Assembly: GCA_036844765.1 (NCBI GenBank)
Contig: DAIUFE010000004.1
Coordinates: forward strand, 9,428 to 73,427
Length of the DNA stretch: 64,000 nt
Direction: 5' to 3'
From: Thermocaproicibacter sp036844765
Lineage (GTDB): Bacteria; Bacillota; Clostridia; Oscillospirales; Acutalibacteraceae
The position numbers were made by a program, and so were the translations under genes. Positions 35,284 to 44,164 of the stretch are shown in pieces; the first letter of the stretch is position 1, and every line of letters starts with the position of its first letter. The notes below the pieces were generated by a model. It had not been told where the DNA came from. It worked only from the letters and a program-made list of their open reading frames with translations, and ran no database searches.

Positions 35284-37172
35284 CACCGCGCCCTCCCGAA
35301 CCGGCGCTCCAGCTCTTTGCGCGTGAGCAGGAAGAAGACCGGCCTGCCGTGCGGGCAGTAGCGGACATCCTCTTTTTCGGCCCGGTGCACGAGGTCCATC
35401 AGCTCCGCCGGGGAAGCGGGGTCCCCGGCCTTGACCGCCGCGCGGCAGGCGATGTTGTGGTAGAGCCACTCCACCTTGCGCGGGGTGAGGTCGCTCCGGT
35501 TTTCCGCGAGGTAGCCCGCGATCTCCATCACCGCGCCGGCGACGTCGTCCCCCGCGAGGACCGTCGGCGCGCTGCGCACGAGGACCGAGCTCCCGCCGAA
35601 ATCCTCCAGCTCGAAGCCGGCCTGCGCGCAGGCGCCGAGGGATTCGAGCACGGCGGAATATTCCTCCCGGCTGAGCGTGACCGTCACCGGCTCGAGGAGC
35701 ATCTGGGAAAACGACTCGCCGCCCTGCGCCTTCAGCTTCTCGTAGAGCAGGCGCTCGTGCGCCGCGTGCTTGTCGATCAGCACGAGGGCGTCGCCCCGCT
35801 CGACGATGATGTAGGTTCCGAACGCCTCCCCCACGAACTTTTCCTCCGGTTCCGCGCCGGCTCCGGGCGCCGGGGAAGCTTCTGCCTCCGGCGCGGGGGC
35901 GGGCGCCGGCTCCCCGGGCGCGGGAACCTCCCGCGGCGGAGCGGTCCCGTCGTCCCGCTCGATGTCCGGCGGGACAAGGGTCCCCGGCCGAAAAAGCGAA
36001 AAATCGGCGGGGGGGTCCTCTTCGCCTTCCGGCTCCGGGGCGGCGGGGAACGCGCCGGGCCGGGGCGGGGCGGCAGGCTCCGGCGCGGAGCGGCCCTCCG
36101 GCGGCGCGGCGGGCGCGGACCGCGGTTGCGCGCGCGGAAAAGCCGGCGCGGCGGAGTCCGAGAGCGTCATCACATGCGGGGTGTCGCCGCGGTTCAAGGC
36201 GGTCTTGACCCCGTGGTAGACCGCGTCGAAGATCGGCTTCTCGTTGAGGAAGCGGACCTCGATCTTCGCCGGGTGCACGTTCACGTCCACGGCGGCGAAC
36301 GGGACCGAAAGGTGCAGCACGCAGGACGGCACCTTCCCGGTCATCAGCGAGCCCCGGAAGGCCTGCTCCAGCGCGACCATGGCGGTGCGGCTCTTGACGT
36401 AGCGGCCGTTGATGAAAAAGTTCTGCATGCTGCGGTTCGGCCGCGCCGCCGCCGGCCTGCTGACGAAGCCGGAAATCTTCACGCCGTTCAGCTCGTATTC
36501 CGCGGGGATCAGGCCCGCCGTGAACTCCCGGCCGAACACGGCGTAGACGGCGGATTTGAGCCTGCCGTCGCCGGGGGTGCGGAGGGCCTCGCGCCCGTCG
36601 CGCACCAGGCGAAACGCCACCTCCGGGTGGGCAAGGGCCTCTTTTTCCAGCACGGCGGCGACGGCGTTCCCCTCGGTGACGTCCTTTTTGAGGAACTTCA
36701 TGCGGGCGGGCGTGTTGTAGAACAGGTCCCGCATCGTGACGGTGGTGCCCACGGCGCGGCCGGCGTCCGCGCAGGCCTCCTCCTCGCCGCCCTCGAGGGC
36801 GTAGCGCGTGCCGGCGAGCTCTTCCTCGGTGCGGGTCAGCATCTCGACGCGCGCGACGGCCGCGATCGAGGCGAGCGCCTCGCCGCGGAAGCCGAGCGTC
36901 GAGATTCCCTCCAGGTCCGCGCGGTCTGCGACCTTGCTGGTCGCGTGGCGCAGGAACGCGAGCGGGACGTCCTCGCGCGCGATGCCGCAGCCGTCGTCCT
37001 CCACGCGCAGGAGCGTCACGCCGCCGCTGCGGATCTCCACCGAGACGGAGGACGCCCCCGCGTCGATGCTGTTCTCCACCAGCTCTTTCGCGGCCGAGGC
37101 GGGGCGTTCGACCACCTCGCCCGCCGCGATCAGCTCGGCGACCTGCCTGTCCAGCACGTTGATCTTTCCCAT
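35283..37172 (-). CDS. mutL: DNA mismatch repair protein MutL
   Basis: A 629-residue protein. The N-terminal GHKL ATPase shows AAGEVVERPASAAKELVENS, DDGCGI and FRGEALASIAAVARV. A Pro/Ala/Glu-rich linker (about residues 330-440) precedes the C-terminal endonuclease domain. The metal motif reads DKHAAHERLLYE, with K where DQHA-x2-E-x4-E is usual; ACRAAVKAGD and CPHGRP complete the site. ATG at 37172 follows AAAGGAGGGGG. Together with mutS it forms the methyl-independent repair pair of Gram-positives. Confidence 0.95.
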   Translation of the reverse strand: MGKINVLDRQVAELIAAGEVVERPASAAKELVENSIDAGASSVSVEIRSGGVTLLRVEDDGCGIAREDVPLAFLRHATSKVADRADLEGISTLGFRGEALASIAAVARVEMLTRTEEELAGTRYALEGGEEEACADAGRAVGTTVTMRDLFYNTPARMKFLKKDVTEGNAVAAVLEKEALAHPEVAFRLVRDGREALRTPGDGRLKSAVYAVFGREFTAGLIPAEYELNGVKISGFVSRPAAARPNRSMQNFFINGRYVKSRTAMVALEQAFRGSLMTGKVPSCVLHLSVPFAAVDVNVHPAKIEVRFLNEKPIFDAVYHGVKTALNRGDTPHVMTLSDSAAPAFPRAQPRSAPAAPPEGRSAPEPAAPPRPGAFPAAPEPEGEEDPPADFSLFRPGTLVPPDIERDDGTAPPREVPAPGEPAPAPAPEAEASPAPGAGAEPEEKFVGEAFGTYIIVERGDALVLIDKHAAHERLLYEKLKAQGGESFSQMLLEPVTVTLSREEYSAVLESLGACAQAGFELEDFGGSSVLVRSAPTVLAGDDVAGAVMEIAGYLAENRSDLTPRKVEWLYHNIACRAAVKAGDPASPAELMDLVHRAEKEDVRYCPHGRPVFFLLTRKELERRFGRAR

Positions 37173-37207
37173 TCCGGCCCCCTCCTTTCTCCTCGTTCCG
37201 ACGGAAG

Positions 37208-37747
37208 CTACCGGTCCAGGAACAGCTCCATCAGAATCTCGTCGTAATACCGGTCCCCCACGTGAAAATACCGCCGGCGGCACCCGGCGTATTCAAAGCC
37301 GAATTTCCGATACAGGCGGACGGCCCGCTCGTTGTTCTCATACACGCCGAGGCGGATCGCCCGCAGCGGCGTCCCGCTTTTCGCCCGCCCGATCAGCTCG
37401 CCCAGCACGGCGGTGGCGGCGCCCAGGTGCCAGTATTTCTTCCGCACGGTGATGCCCATCTCCGCATTGTGGGCGATGCGCGCGTTCCGCGGGGCGGAGA
37501 GGTTGGCGGAACACGCCAGCTCGTCCCCCACGAAGCCGACCAGGAAAAGGTCGGACGGGCCGGCCGTCAGGCCGCGGAGGAACCGTTTTTCCTGCTCCGC
37601 GGTCCACGGGATGCCGTTCTTCCCGTAGGTCAGGAAATCGCTCTCGCCGCCCACCTCGTTCATATACGCAAGCAGCTTTTCCGCGTCGTCCTCGCGGGCT
37701 TCGCGGAGGGTCAGGGCCCTCCCGTCCTTCAGCGTCACGCTTTTCAC
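37208..37747 (-). CDS. GNAT-family acetyltransferase (RimJ/RimL-like)
   Basis: A 179-residue acetyltransferase inserted between mutS and mutL. The fold is clear: LREAREDDAEKLLAYM at the start, AEMGITVRKKYWHLGAATAVL as the acetyl-CoA site, and LGVYENNERAVRLYRKFGFEYAG late. The substrate is unknown; RimL-type relatives acetylate protein N-termini or small molecules. It is 13 bases after mutS and 35 before mutL. Confidence 0.87.
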   Translation of the reverse strand: MKSVTLKDGRALTLREAREDDAEKLLAYMNEVGGESDFLTYGKNGIPWTAEQEKRFLRGLTAGPSDLFLVGFVGDELACSANLSAPRNARIAHNAEMGITVRKKYWHLGAATAVLGELIGRAKSGTPLRAIRLGVYENNERAVRLYRKFGFEYAGCRRRYFHVGDRYYDEILMELFLDR

Positions 37748-37760
37748 GGTGCGGCCTCCT

Positions 37761-40403
37761 TTACTTTGCGAGCCTTGAAAGCTCGAACAGCGTGTTCATG
37801 CACTCGATCGGCGTCAGGGTGTTCACGTCGAGGGCGCGGAGCCTCTCCATGATCTTCGTCTCGTTCGGCGGGGTGAGCGCGAGCTGCATCGGCTCCTCCT
37901 CCGCTTTTTTCCGCGCGCCGGCCCGCTTCGCCGGGGGCACGTCCTTCCCGGCGTCGAGCTGCGCGAGGATCTGCTTCGCGCGGGAGATGATCTTCTCCGG
38001 CACGCCCGCGAGCTTCGCGACCTCGATGCCGTAGCTGTCGTCCGCGCCGCCGCGCACGATGCGCCGCAGGAAGGTGATGTCGTCCCCGCGCTTCTTGACG
38101 GCGATATTGTAGTTTTTCACGCCGGGCACTTGGCTCTCGAGCGCGGTCAGCTCGTGGTAATGCGTGGCGAACAGCGTCTTCGCGCCGAGGCGGCGCTTGT
38201 CCGCGACGTATTCCAGCACGGCGCGGGCGATGCTCATGCCGTCGAAAGTGGAGGTGCCGCGGCCGATCTCGTCGAGGATCAGCAGGCTGTCCGCCGTGGC
38301 CTCGCGGACAATCTCGGCGACCTCGGCCATCTCCACCATAAAGGTGGATTGGCCTGCCGCAAGGTCGTCCGAAGCGCCCACGCGGGTGAAGATCGCGTCG
38401 ACGACGCCGATCTGCGCCCCGGCGGCCGGGACGAAGCAGCCGATCTGCGCCATGATCACGATCAGCGCGATCTGCCGCATATAGGTGGATTTGCCGGCCA
38501 TGTTCGGCCCGGTGATGATCGCCACGCGGTTCTCGTCCTTGTCGAGCAGCACGTCGTTCGGCACGAACGGCTCCTCGAGGAGGGCCTCCACAACCGGGTG
38601 GCGGCTCTTTTGGAGGATGATCTTCCCGCTCAGGTCCACCGCGGGTCGGGTGTAGTTCCGGTCGGCGGAGACCTGCGCGAACGAGAGCAGCACGTCCAGC
38701 TCCGCCACGGCCTGCGCCGTGGTCTGCACGCGGCCGGTCTGCTCCGCCGCCCGCTTGCGGACGGAATCGAACAGCCCGTACTCGAGCTGGACGGATTTTT
38801 CGTGCGCGCCGAGGATGCGGCCCTCCAGCTCCTTGAGCTCCGGCGTGATGAACNNNNNNNNNNNNNNNNNNNNNNNNNNNNNNNNNNNNNNNNNNNNNNN
38901 NNNNNNNNNNNNNNNNNNNNNNNNNNNNTTATAGGCGTTGCTGATCTCTATGTAATAGCCGAACACGCGGTTGTAGCCGACCTTCAGCTTCGGGATTCCG
39001 GTGCGTTCGCGCTCCCGCGCCTCGATCTTCGCGACGACGCCCCGGCCGTCGCTCATGTCGCCCTTCAGAAGGTCCAGCTCCTCGTTGAAGCCCGGCTTGA
39101 TCAGCCCGCCCTCGCGGACGGAGAACGGCGGGTCGTCCGCGATCGCCCGCTCGATCAGGCCGCGCAGATCCTCCAGGGGATCGATGTCCCGGCAGATGCG
39201 GCTCAGCAGCGCGGATTTCGAGTCCTTCAGCAGTTTTTTGAGGGCCGGCAGGCGGCCGGCCGCGTCGGCCAGGCTCCTCAGTTCCCGCGCGTTGGCGGAG
39301 CCGTACACGATGCGGGACATCAGCCGCTCGAGGTCGTGGACCCCGGCGAGCTGCCGGGCGAGGCCGTCGCACAGGATGCTGTCGCGCGTGAGCTCCTCCA
39401 CGGCGTTGAGCCGCCGGTCGATCCGCGCCGGGTTCAGCAGCGGGCGCTCGATCCAGCTCCGGATCAGCCGCTTGCCCATCGGGGTGCGCGTGCGGTCCAG
39501 CACCCAGAGCAGGGAGCCGCGCTTCTCCTTGTTGCGCAGGGTCTCCAGCAGCTCCAGGTTGCGGCGGGCGGTGAGGTTCAGGCGCATGTACTGCGCCCCG
39601 CTGTAAAGGTCGAGGGTTTCCATGCGCTCGAGGCCGGTGCGTTCGGTCTGCCCCAGATAGCCGAGCAGCGCGCCGAGCGCGCCGGCCACCTCCGGCATCT
39701 CCGCAAGGCCCAGGTCCGCGAGGTCTTTCTTCCGGAACTGCCGCGCCACGGGGCCGGCCGCCGCGCGCGGGTCGAACCGGTCGTCGTCCAGCAGCTCCAG
39801 GCTGGCGCTCAGGCGGGAACGGATGAACTTCGGCAGATCGCCGAGGTCCAGCGTCCCCTGGTTGACGAGGAGCTCCCGCGGCGAAAAGCGGGAAAGCTCG
39901 TTCTGCAGCTTCGCGGTCAGCTCCGCGGCGTTTTTGGCGGAGAGCAGGGTGGCGTGCGTCTCCCCCGTCGAGATATCCGCAAAGCAGACGCCCGCCCGGT
40001 TCTCCCGCACGCAGAGCGCACAGATGAAGTTGTTGCGCGATTCGTCGAGCATGCTGCTTTCCAGCACTGTGCCGGGCGTGATCACGCGGATGATGCTCCG
40101 CTTGACCAGCCCTTTCGCGAGCTTGGGGTCCTCCATCTGCTCGCAGATGGCGACCTTGTGGCCCTTGGCAATCAGCTTCGCCACGTAGGTCTCGTAGCTG
40201 TGGAACGGCACGCCGCACATCGGGGCGCGCTCCGCCTGCCCGCAGTCCCGCCCGGTCAGGGTCAGCTCCAGCTCGCGCGAGGCGAGCTTCGCGTCGTCGT
40301 AGAACATCTCGTAAAAATCGCCGAGGCGGAAGAACAGGATGGTGTCCGGGTATTGCTTTTTGATCTCGAAATACTGCTGCATCATAGGGGAAACCGCCGC
40401 CAA
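37761..40403 (-). CDS. mutS: DNA mismatch repair protein MutS (short sequence gap inside)
   Basis: About 880 residues from a TTG at 40403 with GGAGGGCGG upstream. The mismatch-recognition wedge (FFRLGDFYEMFYDDA) shows the Phe-x-Glu motif. The clamp and lever follow, and the ATPase has GPNMAGKSTYMRQ (near residue 631), LLILDEIGRGTST and TLFATHYHEL. A run of 75 N (38854-38928) interrupts the clamp region between EISNAY and FITPELKELEG, where relatives have about 20 residues. The flanks stay in frame. No flanking duplication exists, so this gap is real but its length is an estimate. Confidence 0.96.
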   Translation of the reverse strand: MAAVSPMMQQYFEIKKQYPDTILFFRLGDFYEMFYDDAKLASRELELTLTGRDCGQAERAPMCGVPFHSYETYVAKLIAKGHKVAICEQMEDPKLAKGLVKRSIIRVITPGTVLESSMLDESRNNFICALCVRENRAGVCFADISTGETHATLLSAKNAAELTAKLQNELSRFSPRELLVNQGTLDLGDLPKFIRSRLSASLELLDDDRFDPRAAAGPVARQFRKKDLADLGLAEMPEVAGALGALLGYLGQTERTGLERMETLDLYSGAQYMRLNLTARRNLELLETLRNKEKRGSLLWVLDRTRTPMGKRLIRSWIERPLLNPARIDRRLNAVEELTRDSILCDGLARQLAGVHDLERLMSRIVYGSANARELRSLADAAGRLPALKKLLKDSKSALLSRICRDIDPLEDLRGLIERAIADDPPFSVREGGLIKPGFNEELDLLKGDMSDGRGVVAKIEARERERTGIPKLKVGYNRVFGYYIEISNAYXXXXXXXXXXXXXXXXXXXXXXXXXXFITPELKELEGRILGAHEKSVQLEYGLFDSVRKRAAEQTGRVQTTAQAVAELDVLLSFAQVSADRNYTRPAVDLSGKIILQKSRHPVVEALLEEPFVPNDVLLDKDENRVAIITGPNMAGKSTYMRQIALIVIMAQIGCFVPAAGAQIGVVDAIFTRVGASDDLAAGQSTFMVEMAEVAEIVREATADSLLILDEIGRGTSTFDGMSIARAVLEYVADKRRLGAKTLFATHYHELTALESQVPGVKNYNIAVKKRGDDITFLRRIVRGGADDSYGIEVAKLAGVPEKIISRAKQILAQLDAGKDVPPAKRAGARKKAEEEPMQLALTPPNETKIMERLRALDVNTLTPIECMNTLFELSRLAK
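38854..38928. other. real sequence gap of 75 N inside mutS
   Basis: The flanks do not repeat each other, unlike the other two N runs. In other MutS proteins this interval encodes a conserved RKQTLxNAER-like segment of about 20 residues, so the true gap is probably nearer 60 bases. Confidence 0.85.
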
Positions 40404-40437
40404 TTTTACCGCCCTCCGTTTCGGGAATCCGATCGAT

Positions 40438-40845
40438 TCAGCGGCAGCCCGCGCACGCCGCGCAGTCCCCGCCGCAGGCCGGGGCGACGTAGTCCGCCGT
40501 ATCCGGGTCGCCGCCGTCGGCGCTCTGCTCGATGATGGCGTTCACGCGGCGCAGCAGCTCGTCCAGCCCGGCCTTGGCGCCGTTGTACGCGGCCATGCGC
40601 GGATTCTTCATCACGGCGGCGTAAAGGCCGTTCAGCTCCTGCCGGTACCCGCGCACCTTGTCGTCGTCGCGCCCGGGCTTGCGCAGCTCCTCCTGGAGCG
40701 CCCCCCGCTTGAGGTTGTACTGTCCGATGAGGCCCTGAAGCTCCCCGTCCTCCTCCGCCGCCTGGGCGGCGATGCGAAACTTCAGGTACCGCTTGTCCTT
40801 CTGGATCTCCCTGCCGATCTCCCTGGCCCGTTCGATAATATCCAT
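40438..40845 (-). CDS. YlbF/YmcA-family protein with cysteine-rich tail
   Basis: A 135-residue helical protein of the YlbF family (IIERAREIGREIQKDKRY, LIGQYNLKRGALQEEL, YNGAKAGLDELLRRVNAII). The C-terminus, APACGGDCAACAGCR, has four cysteines. In B. subtilis, YlbF, YmcA and YaaT form a complex that carries iron-sulfur clusters and influences RNA maturation and development; the tail would suit cluster binding. It lies between miaB (itself an iron-sulfur enzyme) and mutS. Confidence 0.87.
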   Translation of the reverse strand: MDIIERAREIGREIQKDKRYLKFRIAAQAAEEDGELQGLIGQYNLKRGALQEELRKPGRDDDKVRGYRQELNGLYAAVMKNPRMAAYNGAKAGLDELLRRVNAIIEQSADGGDPDTADYVAPACGGDCAACAGCR

Positions 40846-40916
40846 CTATCAAATTCTCCTCGCTTTTTCTATCTTTAATATCATGCTTTATATCATGATC
40901 CATCTTTATCAGAATA

Positions 40917-42350
40917 TCAGGACCCGGCGAGCTCCCCGCCCAGCGCCCGGTTCTGCGCCGAGGTGACCTTCACGCCGGCAAAGCGCCCGACCATCTCTCC
41001 GCCGCCCGGAAAGCGGACGATCTCGTTCCCTTCCGTCCTGCCGCAGAGCAGGCCGGTCCTCGGGTCTTTGCCTTCCACCAGCACGCGGCGCGTCTTCCCG
41101 ATCTCGCCCGCGCACCGGGCCGCGGAGATCGCGTCCTGCACGGCGCAGAGCCGCTCCAGCCGGCGCGTCTTTTCCTCCTGGGGCACCGGGTCGGGCAGCG
41201 AGGCCGCCCTCGTCCCCTCGCGCGGGGAATAGAGGAACGTGAAGAGCGAGGTGAAGCCCACGCGGCGGACCAGGTCCACGGTCTCGAGGAACTCCTCCTC
41301 CGTCTCGCCGGGGAAGCCGACGATGATGTCGGTCGTGAGGGAGAGGTCCGGCATCTTTTCGCGCGCGTACCGGACGAACGAAAGGTACTGTTCGCGGGTG
41401 TAGCCGCGGTTCATGGCGCGCAGGACGCGGTCGCTGCCGGACTGCACCGGCAGGTGCAGGTGGCGGCAGATGTGGCGGCCGGAGGCCATGGTGTCGATCA
41501 GCTCGCGCGTGGCGTCCTTCGGGTGCGAGGTCATGAACCGCAGGCGGTAGTCGCCGTCCACTTCGTCCAGCATCCGCAGCAGGCCGGAAAAGCTCACGGG
41601 GCGCGCCAGCCCCCTGCCGTAGGAATTCACGTTCTGGCCCAGCAGGGTGACGTCCTTATACCCCGCCTCCACCAGGCCGCGGAACTCCCGCAGGACGGCC
41701 TCCGGCTCGCGGCTGCGCTCCCGGCCGCGCACGTACGGCACGATGCAGTAGGAGCAGAAGTTGTCGCAGCCGGTCATCGCCGTGACGAACGCCCGGGTCT
41801 TCCCCTCCCGGCGGACGGGAAGGCCCTCGACGATCCGCGCGTCCTCCCCCCCGCCGCGCTCGAACACGCGGCGGCTGTCGGTCAGCGCCGTCCAGAGCAG
41901 CTCCGGGAAGCGGTGGATCACATGCGTGCCGAACACGAGACCCACGAACGGGAATTTCTCGAGGATGCGCTGCGAGGCCGCCCGTTCCTCCATCATGCAG
42001 CCGCACACGGCCACGATCAGCGACGGGTGGCGGCGCTTGAGATCCTTGAGGGCCCCCACATTGCCGAACACGCGGTTCTCGGCGTGGCCTCGCACCGCGC
42101 AGGTGTTCATCAGGATCAGATCGGCCCGCTCGGGGTCGTCCGTGAACGAAAAGCCCATCTGCGCGAGCAGGCCCATGATCTTTTCGCTGTCCGCCACGTT
42201 CTGCTGGCAGCCGTAGGTGCGCACCAGCGCCGTCGGCTCGCTCCCGCGCCTGCGCACCGCCATGATCTCGGAGACCCGCTTCAGGTAAAAGCTTCTCGGG
42301 TGCTCCGGCGCGGCCGGAAGCGCCGCGTTCCTTACAGCCGGTTCCGCCAA
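40917..42350 (-). CDS. miaB: tRNA-2-methylthio-N6-dimethylallyladenosine synthase
   Basis: A 477-residue radical SAM methylthiotransferase from a TTG at 42350 (GGGGGT upstream). The N-terminal MTTase domain supplies three cysteines (RTYGCQQN, NTCAVR, VAVCGCMM), the radical SAM core has CDNFCSYCIVP, and a C-terminal TRAM domain ends the protein. It acts on the i6A37 made by MiaA. It is the first gene of the long minus-strand block and has its own promoter. Confidence 0.96.
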   Translation of the reverse strand: MAEPAVRNAALPAAPEHPRSFYLKRVSEIMAVRRRGSEPTALVRTYGCQQNVADSEKIMGLLAQMGFSFTDDPERADLILMNTCAVRGHAENRVFGNVGALKDLKRRHPSLIVAVCGCMMEERAASQRILEKFPFVGLVFGTHVIHRFPELLWTALTDSRRVFERGGGEDARIVEGLPVRREGKTRAFVTAMTGCDNFCSYCIVPYVRGRERSREPEAVLREFRGLVEAGYKDVTLLGQNVNSYGRGLARPVSFSGLLRMLDEVDGDYRLRFMTSHPKDATRELIDTMASGRHICRHLHLPVQSGSDRVLRAMNRGYTREQYLSFVRYAREKMPDLSLTTDIIVGFPGETEEEFLETVDLVRRVGFTSLFTFLYSPREGTRAASLPDPVPQEEKTRRLERLCAVQDAISAARCAGEIGKTRRVLVEGKDPRTGLLCGRTEGNEIVRFPGGGEMVGRFAGVKVTSAQNRALGGELAGS

Positions 42351-42396
42351 AAGGAAATACCCCCGTCTAATTTCTTTCTGAAATGGTTTACAGATT

Positions 42397-42425
42397 ATTA
42401 TATCATGGCGCGCTTTCCACTTCAA
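42397..42425 (-). promoter_or_regulatory. sigma-A promoter of the miaB-to-comEA block
   Basis: On the minus strand -35 TTGAAG (42425-42420) and -10 TATAAT (42402-42397) are separated by 17 bases. No other convincing promoter was seen at the short gaps between the downstream genes, so this may serve up to 17 kb. Confidence 0.75.
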
Positions 42426-42453
42426 GGGAATCCGGCGCCCCGCGCGGCGGGAT

Positions 42454-42482
42454 TTGACAAAGCCGGCCGATGCTGGTAGGAT
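42454..42482 (+). promoter_or_regulatory. sigma-A promoter of mntP
   Basis: -35 TTGACA (42454-42459), 17-base spacer, -10 TAGGAT (42477-42482). The leader is only about 25 bases, too short for a manganese (yybP-ykoY) riboswitch. Confidence 0.8.
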
Positions 42483-42514
42483 AATTTTTAATGCTTCTTC
42501 GGGAGGAACCCGCG

Positions 42515-43102
42515 ATGGACTATTTTCTGCTCTGCGGCATCGCCGCGGGGCTCGCGATGGACGCGCTCGCCGTCAGCATCCTGAACGGCGCCCGCGTCCG
42601 GCGCGTCCGCTTCCGCTTCGCGCTGAAGCTCGCCTTCCTGTTCGGGCTGTTCCAGGCGCTGATGCCCGTGGCCGGCTGGCTGATCGGCAAGGCGGGCGAG
42701 GACCTGATCCGGGCGGTGGACCACTGGATCGCCCTGCTGCTGCTCGGATACCTCGGCATCAGCATGATTCTGGAATCCCGGAAGAAAACGCGGGAGGGGG
42801 CGGAGCGCCCCCAGCGGGACGACATCCCCGGCCGGGAGCTGCTGGCGATGGCCGTCGCGACCAGCATCGACGCGCTCGCGACGGGGATCATCCTGCCCTC
42901 CACGGCGGGGGCCTCCACGGCGGCCCTGATGGCGGCCGCGGCGCTGCTGATCGGCGCGGTCACCTTCGTCCTCTGCTTCGCGGGGGTCTACGCGGGGCAC
43001 CGGTTCGGCGCCCTGTGCGCGGGGCGCGCGGAGGTTGTCGGCGGCGCGGTGCTGACGGGCATCGGCATCAAGATCTTTATTGAGCACATGTTTTTTTCAT
43101 GA
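42515..43102 (+). CDS. mntP: Manganese exporter MntP family
   Basis: A 195-residue, six-helix membrane protein of the DUF204/MntP family. The paired signature aspartates lie in LAMDALAVSI (helix 1) and TSIDALATGI (helix 4). The ATG at 42515 has GGGAGG upstream; an in-frame upstream ATG (42491) would shorten the leader to nearly nothing. Members export Mn(II). The 3' end overlaps the convergent WYL gene by 26 bases. Confidence 0.9.
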   Translation: MDYFLLCGIAAGLAMDALAVSILNGARVRRVRFRFALKLAFLFGLFQALMPVAGWLIGKAGEDLIRAVDHWIALLLLGYLGISMILESRKKTREGAERPQRDDIPGRELLAMAVATSIDALATGIILPSTAGASTAALMAAAALLIGAVTFVLCFAGVYAGHRFGALCAGRAEVVGGAVLTGIGIKIFIEHMFFS

Positions 43103-44096
43103 GGCCGTACCCCTGCGCCATGGCGCGGACGCGCCCGGCCACCTCCCGCCGGAGGGATTCGGGCGACGCCACGCGGATTCGCCCGCCGTACTGGAGCAGC
43201 CACTGCACGAACCCCTCGCTGACGTCGACCTCCACACGAAGGAGAAAAGAGCCTTCGTCGCGGCGCACGAGCGGCACGTCGTTCCCGAACTGATCGAGCA
43301 CGGCCTCGAGCAGGTCGTCGGCGCAGCAGAGCTCCACCCGCTGCCGCTCGCCGTGGTACATGCGGAACGTCCTGCGGGCGAAATCGGCCGCGTCGAAGCG
43401 GCCGCGGTAGTCGCTGACCTCCTCGAACGGGCGGGCCGGCGCGTCGAGCACCTGCGCGCGCCTCATGCGGTCCAGGCGGTAGACGCTGACGCTGTCGTAC
43501 TTCTCGTAATTGCCGGCGAGATAGTATTTGTCACCGCTCCAGATCAGCGCATAGGGGCTGACGACGAAGGCGCGGCCCGCGTCCGGCACGGCCCGTTCGC
43601 CGCAGATCACCCGGTGGTGGTAGACGAACGAGAGCTTCCTCCTGCCGGCGACGGCGCGGGTCACCGCGTCGATGGCGTAATAGATCTCCTCGTTGTCGAA
43701 CTTGACGCGCTTTTCCACATAGATCTGACCCCGGGCCTGCTCCGCCTGCCCCTCGCTGAGCAGGCCCTCCAGCTTGCCGAGCAGCTCGCGCGTCTTGCGC
43801 GGCGTGATGAACGGCGCGGCGAGGACCGCGTCCATCAGCAGGCGGACCTCCGGCGGCTCGAACGCGCGCTCCGCGAGAAAAAAGCCCGCCTTCGGCCGGC
43901 GGGTGTACAGGATCTCCTCTCCGTACCGGCGCAGCGCCGCGACGTCGCGGTAAAGCGCCTTGCGCCCGCACGGGATCCCCCGCTCCGCCAGCAGACGGCA
44001 CAGCTCGCCGGCGGAAAGCGGATGCGCCTCGTCCGTGCCGCGCGCGAGAAGGTCGCGCAGCGCCAGAATCTTCAGCTTCTGCGGCTGCCGCTCCAT
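43077..44096 (-). CDS. WYL-domain transcriptional regulator
   Basis: A 339-residue regulator. The N-terminal winged HTH (ILALRDLLARG ... LSAGELCRLLAERG ... GRKALYRDVAALRRYG) precedes a WYL domain with SPYALIWSGDKYYLAGNYEKY and RLDRMRRAQVLD, followed by the WCX-like C-terminal extension. WYL proteins often sense nucleic-acid-type ligands and regulate stress or defence genes, but no defence gene is adjacent here. It lies downstream of the transketolase genes with a strong hairpin between. Confidence 0.9.
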   Translation of the reverse strand: MERQPQKLKILALRDLLARGTDEAHPLSAGELCRLLAERGIPCGRKALYRDVAALRRYGEEILYTRRPKAGFFLAERAFEPPEVRLLMDAVLAAPFITPRKTRELLGKLEGLLSEGQAEQARGQIYVEKRVKFDNEEIYYAIDAVTRAVAGRRKLSFVYHHRVICGERAVPDAGRAFVVSPYALIWSGDKYYLAGNYEKYDSVSVYRLDRMRRAQVLDAPARPFEEVSDYRGRFDAADFARRTFRMYHGERQRVELCCADDLLEAVLDQFGNDVPLVRRDEGSFLLRVEVDVSEGFVQWLLQYGGRIRVASPESLRREVAGRVRAMAQGYGLMKKTCAQ

Positions 44097-44119
44097 AGCC
44101 TCTCCCCTCTTTTACAGAA

Positions 44120-44148
44120 CGGGCCGCGGATAAGAATTCCGCGGCCCG
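44120..44148 (-). terminator. hairpin after transketolase genes
   Basis: CGGGCCGCGGA ... TCCGCGGCCCG is a perfect 11-base-pair stem with a seven-base loop. No U tract follows on the minus strand, so it may be a weak terminator or mRNA stabiliser. Confidence 0.5.
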
Positions 44149-44164
44149 CGTCAATCGGAATATT

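Noticed and set aside
43077..44096. WYL regulator as part of a defence island
   Set aside because: Its neighbours are mntP and transketolase genes; the cas genes are almost 18 kb away and separately transcribed.
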